A DNA stretch of 9,926 bases, taken from contig DAHVRG010000245.1 of NCBI GenBank assembly GCA_027322565.1, positions 1 to 9,926 of the forward strand, written 5' to 3'. The stretch is from Georgenia sp. Its GTDB lineage: Bacteria; Actinomycetota; Actinomycetes; Actinomycetales; Actinomycetaceae. The translations under genes and the position numbers were made by a program. Position 1 is the first letter of the stretch; the number at the start of each line of letters is the position of its first letter. Shown here in pieces: positions 1 to 6,445 of the stretch. The notes below the pieces were generated by a model that was not told where the DNA came from, did no database searches, and saw nothing but the letters and a program-made list of their open reading frames with translations.

Positions 1-94
1 GGGCGAGGACGACCGGCTCGTGCCCGGCGTCGCGCACCGCTCGCACGACGTGCCGCCCCACGACTCCGGTCCCACCTGCCACTGCGATGCGCAC
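1..94 (-). CDS. NAD(P)-binding epimerase / NmrA-like protein, N-terminal fragment
   Basis: Only the first 31 codons are in the window; the gene runs off the left edge. Reading from a GTG at 94-92, the protein begins MRIAVAGGTGVVGRHVV. This is a beta strand followed by the glycine-rich GGTGVVG turn (residues 7-13), the dinucleotide-binding start of extended short-chain dehydrogenases, NmrA-like regulators and NAD-dependent epimerases. There is no clear Shine-Dalgarno sequence. A TACTGT box (107-102) lies 7 nt before the GTG, which suggests a leaderless transcript. The gene diverges from the P-loop kinase at 128. Substrate and exact subfamily cannot be told from so short a piece. Confidence 0.72.
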   Translation of the reverse strand, partial: MRIAVAGGTGVVGRHVVRAVRDAGHEPVVLA

Positions 95-130
95 GTGCCC
101 GACAGTACCGGGACGTAAGGTGCTCGGGTG
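92..130. promoter_or_regulatory. Overlapping divergent leaderless promoters
   Basis: Two -10-like boxes sit back to back between the divergent starts. TACTGT (107-102, minus) is 7 nt from the GTG at 94. TAAGGT (116-121, plus) is 6 nt from the GTG at 128. Only 8 bases separate the boxes, so each -35 region would fall in the start of the opposite gene and polymerase could not occupy both at once. Neither has a recognisable TTGACA-like -35. AAGG (117-120) could alternatively act as a Shine-Dalgarno for the kinase. The boxes are seen; promoter function is inferred. Confidence 0.4.
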
Positions 131-703
131 CTGGGCTTCGCCGACCCCCTGCCCGGTCGACCGCGCCGGGTGCTCGTCGCCGGCGTCTCCGGCGCGGGCA
201 AGTCCACGCTCGCCCACCGCGTGGCCGGTGCCATCGGCGCCGAGCACGTCGAGCTCGACGCCCTCTTCCACGGCCCCGGGTGGCGGCCGCGGGACACGTT
301 CGTCGCCGACGTCGGCTCGTTCGCCGAGCGGGAGTGCTGGGTGACGGAGTGGCAGTACAGTGCGGTGCGGCCACTCCTCACCGAGCGTGCGGACCTCCTC
401 GTGTGGCTGGACCTGCCCTTCGCCACCGTGGTGCTGCCCCGCCTGGCAGTGCGTACGGTGCGGCGCCGGCTGCGGCGGGAGGTGCTGTGGAACGGCAACA
501 TCGAGCCACCGCTGCACACCGTGCTCACCGACCACGAGCACGTCGTGCGCTGGGCGGTGAGGTACCGGGACAAGTACCGCCGCCGGGTACCGCCGCTTGC
601 GGACACCCACCCGCACCTCACCGTCGTGCGGCTGCGTTCGCAGCGGGAGGTCGACCGCTGGGTGGCCGGGCCGCTCAGGGCCGCCGGCCCCCGGCAGGGG
701 TAG
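128..703 (+). CDS. Small P-loop nucleoside/nucleotide kinase-like protein
   Basis: A 191-residue cytoplasmic protein of the adenylate-kinase-like P-loop class, similar in layout to proteins annotated as AAA ATPase or DNA topology modulation (FlaR-like) protein. The Walker A loop GVSGAGKST is at residues 19-27, followed by helix TLAHRVA. LDALFHGPGW (43-52) is the usual acceptor-side motif of this group, and LLVWLDLP (90-97) is the Walker B-like strand. An Arg-rich stretch with WNGNIEP (residues 106-127) is typical of these proteins and resembles a LID segment. The GTG at 128 was chosen because a TAAGGT box or AAGG Shine-Dalgarno sits just before it and the Walker strand begins soon after. The phosphate acceptor is unknown. 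It stands alone and is followed by a hairpin overlapping its TAG stop. Confidence 0.8.
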   Translation: MLGFADPLPGRPRRVLVAGVSGAGKSTLAHRVAGAIGAEHVELDALFHGPGWRPRDTFVADVGSFAERECWVTEWQYSAVRPLLTERADLLVWLDLPFATVVLPRLAVRTVRRRLRREVLWNGNIEPPLHTVLTDHEHVVRWAVRYRDKYRRRVPPLADTHPHLTVVRLRSQREVDRWVAGPLRAAGPRQG

Positions 704-724
704 CGCAGACCGCCCACTGCCGGG
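690..724 (+). terminator. Hairpin at the end of the P-loop kinase gene
   Basis: CCCGGCAG (690-697) is the exact reverse complement of CTGCCGGG (717-724). After one G-A mismatch (698/716), two more G-C pairs (699-700 with 714-715) extend the stem, leaving a 13-nt loop at 701-713. The left arm is inside the last codons and the loop starts with the stop codon. There is no U-tract, as is common for actinobacterial hairpins, so terminator activity is only inferred. Confidence 0.35.
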
Positions 725-810
725 ACCGTCCGGATGGGCGGCGGGAGGCACGGACATGCTCCGGCGCACCGGGGACCCGGGGGACAACCCTGAGGGCTCT
801 GCGGGAGCCA

Positions 811-836
811 ACCAGGGACCGACCAGGGTCGGTCCC
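811..836. promoter_or_regulatory. Perfect palindrome with direct repeats upstream of ABC operon
   Basis: GGGACCGACC (815-824) and GGTCGGTCCC (827-836) form a perfect 10-bp inverted repeat around a 2-nt centre. Overlapping it is a direct repeat of ACCAGGG at 811-817 and 822-828, start-to-start 11 bases, close to one helical turn. The site ends 83 nt before the ABC ATPase start. A TTGACT (863-868) lies downstream, but no convincing -10 follows it. This is a good candidate operator for a dimeric regulator such as a TetR, MarR or response-regulator type. It could also fold as a hairpin in the leader RNA. No regulator gene is in the window. Confidence 0.42.
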
Positions 837-919
837 GGATCTGCCGGCACCCCCGCCCTCGGTTGACTGTTCCTCGCCCCCAGCCGGGGCCCACCCGGCC
901 GACACAGGACAGAGGAACG

Positions 920-1830
<911 letters not shown>

Positions 1831-1834
<4 letters not shown>

Positions 1835-2694
1835 CCACCCTGGCCACCGAGCAGCACCCGACGACGACGGCGCCACGCGTGGACGGGCGACCACCGGCCC
1901 GCGAGGTCGGTGACCTCAGCTTCGGCGGCGTCCTCCGCGGTGAGTGGACCAAGCTGCTCTCGCTGCGGTCCACCTGGTGGACCCTCGCCATCACGATCGC
2001 CGTCATGGCCCTCATCTCCCTCGCGGTGGCCTCGACGGTCGACGACTTCGTCGCGTACGCCGCGGCTGCCGGGCAGGAGGCGCACGGCGCCGAGCTCATC
2101 ATCTCCGGGTTCCAGTTCGGCATGGTCACCGTCGCCGTCCTCGGCGCGCTGCTCATCACCGGTGAGTACTCCACCGGGATGGCCCGGTCGACGTTCGCCG
2201 CCGTCCCCACCCGGCTGCCCGTCCTGTGGGCGAAGGCGATCGCCCTCACCGTCGTCACCGCCGTGACGAGCGTGCTCAGCCTCGTCGTCGCCACCCTCGT
2301 CGCCGCGCCGTGGCTCTCCGAGCACGGCCTCGTGCCGCGGCTCGACCAGGCGCACACGTGGTGGGCCTTCGGCGGGATGACGTACTTCTTCGTCGCTGTC
2401 GCCCTCGTCGCGCTCGGTCTGGGCACCGTCGTCCGGCACACCGCCGGCAGCATCACCGCCGTGCTCGGGGTCCTGCTCCTCGTCCCCGGGGTCCTCCAGT
2501 TCATCTCCATCGACTGGGTGCAGGACCTCGTCGCGGTGACGCCGTTGCCCGCGGCGGTCGCCTTCGTCGGGACCTCCGGGCTCCAGGGCACCAACGACGT
2601 GCTCAGCGCCGGGCAGGGGGTCGCCGTCGTCGGAGCCTACGCGGTGGTCGCCCTCGTGGCCGGCGCGCTGAGCCTGCGCCGGCGCGACGTCTGA
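1831..2694 (+). CDS. ABC-2 type exporter, permease subunit
   Basis: A 287-residue integral membrane protein that forms the channel of the exporter with the preceding ATPase. A polar, Thr/Pro-rich cytoplasmic N-terminus (residues 1-45) leads into WTKLLSLRSTWWT, the amphipathic entry segment typical of actinobacterial ABC-2 permeases. About six hydrophobic segments follow, near 50-68, 92-110, 134-158, 182-200, 206-226 and 263-282. The conserved loop GEYSTGMARSTFAAVPTR (111-128) after the second segment is the family hallmark. The protein ends with positively charged LRRRDV, consistent with a cytoplasmic C-terminus. It starts inside the ATPase stop codon and ends one base before the stop of the convergent MFS gene. 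I cannot infer the substrate. Confidence 0.9.
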
Positions 2695-2702
2695 GTCAGC
2701 GG

Positions 2703-2745
2703 GCGGGGTGGTGGTGGCGCGCGAGGAGCGCCGCCACCACCCCGC
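2703..2745. terminator. Bidirectional hairpin at a convergent gene junction
   Basis: GCGGGGTGGTGGTGGCGC (2703-2720) pairs with 2728-2745 over 18 positions, with a single T-G wobble and a 7-nt loop. It begins 9 nt past the permease stop and lies inside the last codons of the convergent MFS gene, spelling part of its C-terminal ALLARHHHPAR. The gap between the two stops is one base, so this coding hairpin is the only obvious place for the permease transcript to end. There is no T-run on either side. Confidence 0.5.
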
Positions 2746-2953
2746 TCACCGCGAACGCCACGGTGGCGGCGAGGACGACGCCGAGCGGGGCGGACCAGCC
2801 GCCCGTCGCCGCGTGGACCGCACCCACCACCGGGGCACCGAACGTCGAGATGACGTAGCCGCCGGTCTGCACGCGGGCCGACACCGAGGCCGCCTCGCCG
2901 TCGCTGCCGGTGACACGGGCGATGATGGACAGGATCGCGGTGAACCCGCCACC

Positions 2954-2956
2954 CTA
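2954..2956 (-). other. In-frame amber codon inside the MFS gene
   Basis: Plus-strand CTA reads TAG on the coding strand, between GGVG and GGGFTA. Changing one base restores CAG (Gln), the residue expected in the GxGQG motif of CynX-like carriers. The restored sequence would be GGCCAGGG, containing CCAGG. The flanks show no insertion, deletion or frame change, and both sides carry the same codon bias. Confidence 0.9.
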
Positions 2957-3308
2957 GCCGACCCCGCCCACCACCGCCCACACGAGGTAGGCCTCGGGGG
3001 CGACGAGCAACCCGATCGGCATCGCCATCCAGCAGGCACCGATGAGCGCGACCGGCACCCAGCCCGGGGCCCGCGAGGCCAGCGCCGGCACCCCGAAGGC
3101 ACCGATGACGGCGAAGATCTGGAAGAGGGATGCGGTGCCCCCCGACGCCGCCGCATCGAGGCCGCGGGTGTCGGAGAGCAGCGTCGGGAGCCAGGCCGAG
3201 ACGGCGTAGTAGGCGAAGGACTGGCCGCCGAAGGCGACGAGGAGCAGCCACGCGATCCGTGACGCCGAGGGCGAGACGCGCTCCCGGCGCTGGGGTACCG
3301 GCCCAGCC

Positions 3309-3326
3309 GCGGCCGCTGCGGCCGCT
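3309..3326. repeat. Tandem 9-bp repeat GCGGCCGCT x2
   Basis: Two exact copies of GCGGCCGCT (3309-3317 and 3318-3326) encode part of the Ala run (residues 194-200) in the central cytoplasmic loop of the MFS protein. The repeat probably arose by slippage in a loop that tolerates length change. Confidence 0.7.
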
Positions 3327-3904
3327 CGGGCACGGCGGGCGAGTGGCCGCCAGTACAGCACCCCGGCGGCGGCGAGCACCGCCCACACCGCCAGCGCCCA
3401 CCGCCAGCCGACGACTGCGGCGAGCGGCGCGGTGCCGAGCGAGGTGAGCATCGAGCCGACGTTCATCGACGCCGTGTACAGCCCGGTTACCATCCCGGCC
3501 CGCTGCCACGGGACGTCACGGCGGATGAGCACGGGGACGACGATGTTGCCCACCATGATCGCCACCCCGATGACCGCGGTGCCCACGAACACCGTGGCGG
3601 CCGGGCCGGTGGACCGGACGACGGTGCCGAGCAGCACCCCGAGGAGGGTGAGCACGACGGCGCTGTCCGGCCCCAGCCGACGGATCACCCAGGACGCCGC
3701 CGGGCCGGCGACCGCGAAACAGAGCACGGGGAGGCTGGTGAGGAGGCCGGCAGCGGTGCTCGAGAGCCCGAGGTCGTCGCGGATCGGGCCGAGCACGGGA
3801 GCCGGCGCGACGATCGGGCTGCGGAGGTTGAGGGCCACGAGTACGACGCCGACGACGATCGCCCACGGCATGGCCCGGTGCGCGGGCGAGGAGAAATGCG
3901 TCAT

Positions 3905-4072
3905 CGCTGTCGATGCTAGGGCGGTTCGGGTCCCGCCCGGTGGTGAGGTCGGGCACGCTGTCACCGTCAGGGACCGGTCCCGTCCCCGGAGCTACAGGCC
4001 CGGACGTCAGGGGCTCGGAGGGGCGGCCGGGCACCGTGTGCGCGGCCGTCGGGGCGCTGTCACAGTGGTGCC
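3905..4072. promoter_or_regulatory. Divergent promoter region between MFS gene and phosphotransferase
   Basis: This is a 168-base intergenic stretch. On the minus strand TAGCAT (3918-3913) is 8 nt before the MFS ATG, consistent with a leaderless start. On the plus strand a weaker CACAGT (4061-4066) is 6 nt before the phosphotransferase ATG, and no Shine-Dalgarno is visible. The heptamer CGCTGTC occurs three times, at 3905-3911, 3956-3962 and 4055-4061. The last two copies extend to CGCTGTCAC, and the copy next to the phosphotransferase forms the small palindrome CTGT-C-ACAG (4057-4065). This is possibly a shared regulator site; the evidence is modest. Confidence 0.33.
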
Positions 4073-4957
4073 ATGAGCGGGCGCGGAGACCTCCTGGAGC
4101 GGGCGGCGAGGCACGGTCTCCAGCTCGACGAGCGCTCGCTGCGCCACAACGACGCGGGGCTGGACTTCCACGTCGCGTACGCCGTCGACGTCCACGGCCG
4201 GGAGTGGGTGCTGCGGGTCCCGCGCCGTCCCGACGTCGCCGCGGCGCTGCACCGGGAGGAGGCGATCATCGCCTTCGCCTCGCGGCACCTCACCGTCGCC
4301 GTCCCGGACTGGCAGGTGCGGGCGGAGGACCTCGTCGCCTACCCCCTCCTCCCCGGCCGGCCCGGCCTCACCCTCGAGGGCGACGAGGCGCGCTGGCACC
4401 TGGACCCGGCCTCGGAGCGGTACGCCGCCGAGCTCGGTCGGCTGCTCGCGGACCTGCACGCCGCCCCGATGGACGAGGCAGCGGAGCTCGGGGTCGAGGT
4501 GCGCTCACCGGACGAGGTGCGCGAGCGGTGGCGCGAGGACGTCGGCGTCGTGTGCGAGGAGTTCGACGTCCACCCCCGGCTGGAGGAGCAGCTCGCGGCC
4601 TGGCTGTCCGACGACGGCCTGTGGCCGGAGGAGACGGTCTTCACCCACGGTGAGCTCTACCCGGCGCACGTCCTCGTCGACGAGGACGACACCGTGACCG
4701 GCGTCCTCGACTGGACCACCGCCCGCGGGGACGACCCGGCCCGCGACTTCATGTACCAGCAGGCCTTCGCGCCGCCGGAGGCCTTTGCGACGACGGTCCG
4801 TGCGTACGTCGCTGCCGGCGGGGAGACCTGGCCCCGGCTGGCGGAGCGGTGCGCGGCCCTCATGGCCGCCGGTCCGGTGGGCTACGGGCTCTACGCGCTG
4901 GCCACCGGCCGGGCCGAGCACCGCGAGGCCGCTCAGGCGCAGCTCGGCTCCGTGTGA
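4073..4957 (+). CDS. mph: Macrolide 2'-phosphotransferase homologue (Mph family)
   Basis: A 294-residue APH-fold kinase matching the MphA/B/C layout from end to end. Mph enzymes use GTP or ATP to phosphorylate the desosamine 2'-OH of macrolides in the cytoplasm. The family start NDAGLDFHVAYAVD is at residues 26-39, the nucleotide-pocket strand WVLRVPRRPDV at 45-55, the hinge-region strand DLVAYPLL at 86-93, the catalytic loop HGELYPAH at 192-199, and the metal-binding GVLDWT at 210-215 with D213. TWPRLAERCAALM and the final AQLGSV also match. The oddity is that characterised Mph proteins, as I recall them, have HGD in the catalytic loop, whereas here it is HGE (E194). Resistance to any particular drug therefore cannot be assumed. 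The ATG at 4073 gives the standard length. Confidence 0.85.
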   Translation: MSGRGDLLERAARHGLQLDERSLRHNDAGLDFHVAYAVDVHGREWVLRVPRRPDVAAALHREEAIIAFASRHLTVAVPDWQVRAEDLVAYPLLPGRPGLTLEGDEARWHLDPASERYAAELGRLLADLHAAPMDEAAELGVEVRSPDEVRERWREDVGVVCEEFDVHPRLEEQLAAWLSDDGLWPEETVFTHGELYPAHVLVDEDDTVTGVLDWTTARGDDPARDFMYQQAFAPPEAFATTVRAYVAAGGETWPRLAERCAALMAAGPVGYGLYALATGRAEHREAAQAQLGSV

Positions 4958-4958
4958 G

Positions 4959-6302
4959 CTACTCCTCCTCGAGCGCGACACCGCGGTACTCGGGTAGGAA
5001 CAGGGCACCGACCATCGCGACGACGAACGCCACGCCGAAGGCGAGGAACGCCACCCCCGAACCGCCGGAGCTGATGAACCACGGGACGGCGAGTGGCGCG
5101 ACGATCGAGGCGAGACGGCCGAAGGCGGCGGCGCTGCCGGAGCCGGTGGCCCGCAGCGCGGTCGGGTAGATCTCCGGGCTCACCGCGTAGAGGGCGCCCC
5201 ACGCCCCGAGGTTGAACGCGGACAGGGCCATCCCCGCGGCGAGGATCGTCGGCACGGTGTCGGCCTGCCCGAAGAGCACCGCGGCGACGGCCGAGCCGGA
5301 GAGGAAGCTCGCCAGGGTGGCCCGCCGGCCCCACTTCTCGATGAGGAAGGCGGCCAGGGCGTACCCCGGGAGCTGGGCGAGGGTGATGATGAGCGTGTAC
5401 TCGAAGGAGGCGACGAGCGAGAAACCCTTGCTGATGAGCAGGGACGGCAGCCAGATGAACGCGCCGTAGTAGGCGAAGTTCACCCCGAACCACACGACCC
5501 ACAGGGCGGCGGTGCGGCGCCGGAACCGGGCCGTCCACAGCTGGCGCCAGTGCGGCGCCGCGGTGTCCTCGGCGACGACCGGGGAGTGGACAGGTTCCTG
5601 CCCCGCCGCCTCCTCGTACACCCGGACGGCGGCCTCGGCCTGCTCGACGCGCCCCTTCCGCTCGAGGAAGCGGACCGACTCGGGCATGCCGAGGCGCACG
5701 TAGATCGCGTAGAACGCGGGGACCATCCCGATGACGAAGCCCCAGCGCCAGCCGTTGTCGCCGGCGACGACGAAGTTGCCGATGAGGGCCGCCGCGATCC
5801 ACCCGACCGCCCAGAAGGCCTCGAGGATGACGACGATCCGGCCCCGGATCCGCTTCGGCGCGAACTCGCTGACGAGCGTGGAGGCCACCGGGAGCTCGGC
5901 GCCGAGCCCCAGGCCGATGACGAACCGGAGGACGATGAGCATGACGAGCCCGGTCGCCAGCGCGGAGGCGCCCGTGGCCAGGCCGTAGACGAGCAGGGTG
6001 AGCGCGAAGACCTGCCGGCGCCCGATCCGGTCGGCGAGGAGCCCGCCCACACTCGCGCCGATCGCCATCCCGACGAAGCCGATGGAGGCGAGCCACGACT
6101 GCTCCGTCGCCGTCAGCCCCCACTCCTGACCGAGCGCCGCGATGATGAAGGAGATGAGGCCGACGTCCATCGCGTCGAGGGCCCACCCGATCCCCGAGCC
6201 GCCGAGCAGCTTGCCGTGGGCGCGGGTGAAGGGCAGCCGGTCGAGCCGTTCGGCGCGGGTGAGCGACTGCTGGGCGGGTGCCTGGGGGCTGTGGCTGGCC
6301 AT
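4959..6302 (-). CDS. niaP: NiaP-like MFS transporter, probable nicotinate uptake
   Basis: A 447-residue, 12-helix MFS carrier closely resembling Bacillus NiaP (YceI), a niacin importer feeding NAD salvage. Matching stretches are GIGWALDAMDVGLISFIIAAL (37-57), MFS motif A GLLADRIGRR (87-96), RFVIGLGLGAELPVASTLVSE (126-146), IVVILEAFWAVGWIAAALI and, in the second half, AFIWLPSLL, TLAQLPGY, LSAFNLGAWGALY and YPTALRATGSG. A charged loop of about 50 residues separates the halves. ATG at 6302 has AAGGA (6312-6308) five bases upstream. The gene ends one base from the stop of the convergent phosphotransferase gene and has its own promoter region with a candidate operator. Nicotinate is the likely substrate, but related aromatic-acid carriers are close, so specificity is inferred. 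Confidence 0.82.
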   Translation of the reverse strand: MASHSPQAPAQQSLTRAERLDRLPFTRAHGKLLGGSGIGWALDAMDVGLISFIIAALGQEWGLTATEQSWLASIGFVGMAIGASVGGLLADRIGRRQVFALTLLVYGLATGASALATGLVMLIVLRFVIGLGLGAELPVASTLVSEFAPKRIRGRIVVILEAFWAVGWIAAALIGNFVVAGDNGWRWGFVIGMVPAFYAIYVRLGMPESVRFLERKGRVEQAEAAVRVYEEAAGQEPVHSPVVAEDTAAPHWRQLWTARFRRRTAALWVVWFGVNFAYYGAFIWLPSLLISKGFSLVASFEYTLIITLAQLPGYALAAFLIEKWGRRATLASFLSGSAVAAVLFGQADTVPTILAAGMALSAFNLGAWGALYAVSPEIYPTALRATGSGSAAAFGRLASIVAPLAVPWFISSGGSGVAFLAFGVAFVVAMVGALFLPEYRGVALEEE

Positions 6303-6331
6303 GACGGTCCTTGCGGGTCGGCGGCTGACGG

Positions 6332-6361
6332 CCTGAGAGTAGCACTTGATCTCAGGTTGAG
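6332..6361 (-). promoter_or_regulatory. Candidate niaP promoter and operator
   Basis: TACTCT (6341-6336, minus), preceded by TGC as an extended -10, lies about 33 nt before the niaP ATG. A perfect inverted repeat, CCTGAGA (6332-6338) with TCTCAGG (6350-6356), 18 bases between arm starts, covers this box. A second small palindrome CTCA-GGT-TGAG (6351-6361) overlaps the distal arm. A repressor bound here would block the promoter, which fits niacin-responsive control, but the motif is not one I can assign to a known NAD regulator. No clear -35 is seen. Confidence 0.42.
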
Positions 6362-6381
6362 CATAAGCCGCTCGTGTTGCG

Positions 6382-6445
6382 CCGGTGCTCCCGGCCGGTC
6401 ACCGGGTGGGCGGACCCACCGCGGCACCCGGCCGGGAGCGACCGG
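6382..6445 (-). terminator. Large nested hairpin after alkaline phosphatase
   Basis: GCTCCCGGCCGG (6387-6398) is the exact reverse complement of 6428-6439. CCGGT (6382-6386) with ACCGG (6441-6445) extends the stem past a bulged G at 6440, to 17 bp in all. Inside is a second hairpin, GGTGGG (6405-6410) with CCCACC (6415-6420) and a 4-nt loop. The structure starts directly after the phosphatase stop (6446-6448) and ends before the niaP promoter, as expected of a terminator insulating the two genes. There is no U-tract. Confidence 0.6.

Larger units (their letters stand above)
2696..3904 (-). pseudogene. CynX/NimT-type MFS transporter interrupted by one in-frame TAG
   Basis: Read through one stop, this is a 402-codon major facilitator, the normal length for the CynX (cyanate) / NimT (2-nitroimidazole) family. 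The family start LNLRSPIVAPAPVLGPIRDD is at residues 25-44. Six hydrophobic segments, an Ala-rich central loop (191-200) and a second hydrophobic half follow. Codon 317 is TAG (2956-2954). The same frame resumes at once with GGGFTAILSIIARVT and runs 85 more codons of normal transporter sequence to TGA at 2698-2696. Family members carry GxGQG here, so the lost codon was probably CAG. The truncated 316-residue product would lack roughly the last two or three helices. The ATG at 3904 follows a TAGCAT box by 8 nt. This could be a fresh pseudogene, a readthrough gene or a base-call error. Confidence 0.82.

Noticed and set aside
863..919. Upstream TTG start adding 19 residues to the ABC ATPase
   Set aside because: The extra residues are Pro/Thr-rich without family match, TTG is weak and no Shine-Dalgarno precedes it. 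ATG 920 begins exactly where the family begins and has GAGG before it.
2696..2884. A separate 62-residue gene at the MFS 3' end
   Set aside because: It is in the same frame as the interrupted MFS gene and reads as its last helix. The apparent start is an internal GTG.
2954..2956. UAG recoded as an amino acid such as pyrrolysine
   Set aside because: UAG ends the kinase and niaP genes here, no recoding stem-loop is evident, and one substitution from CAG explains it more simply.
3905..3964. Upstream start adding 20 residues to the MFS protein
   Set aside because: The added part lacks family similarity, and a TAGCAT box 8 nt before ATG 3904 favours the shorter form.
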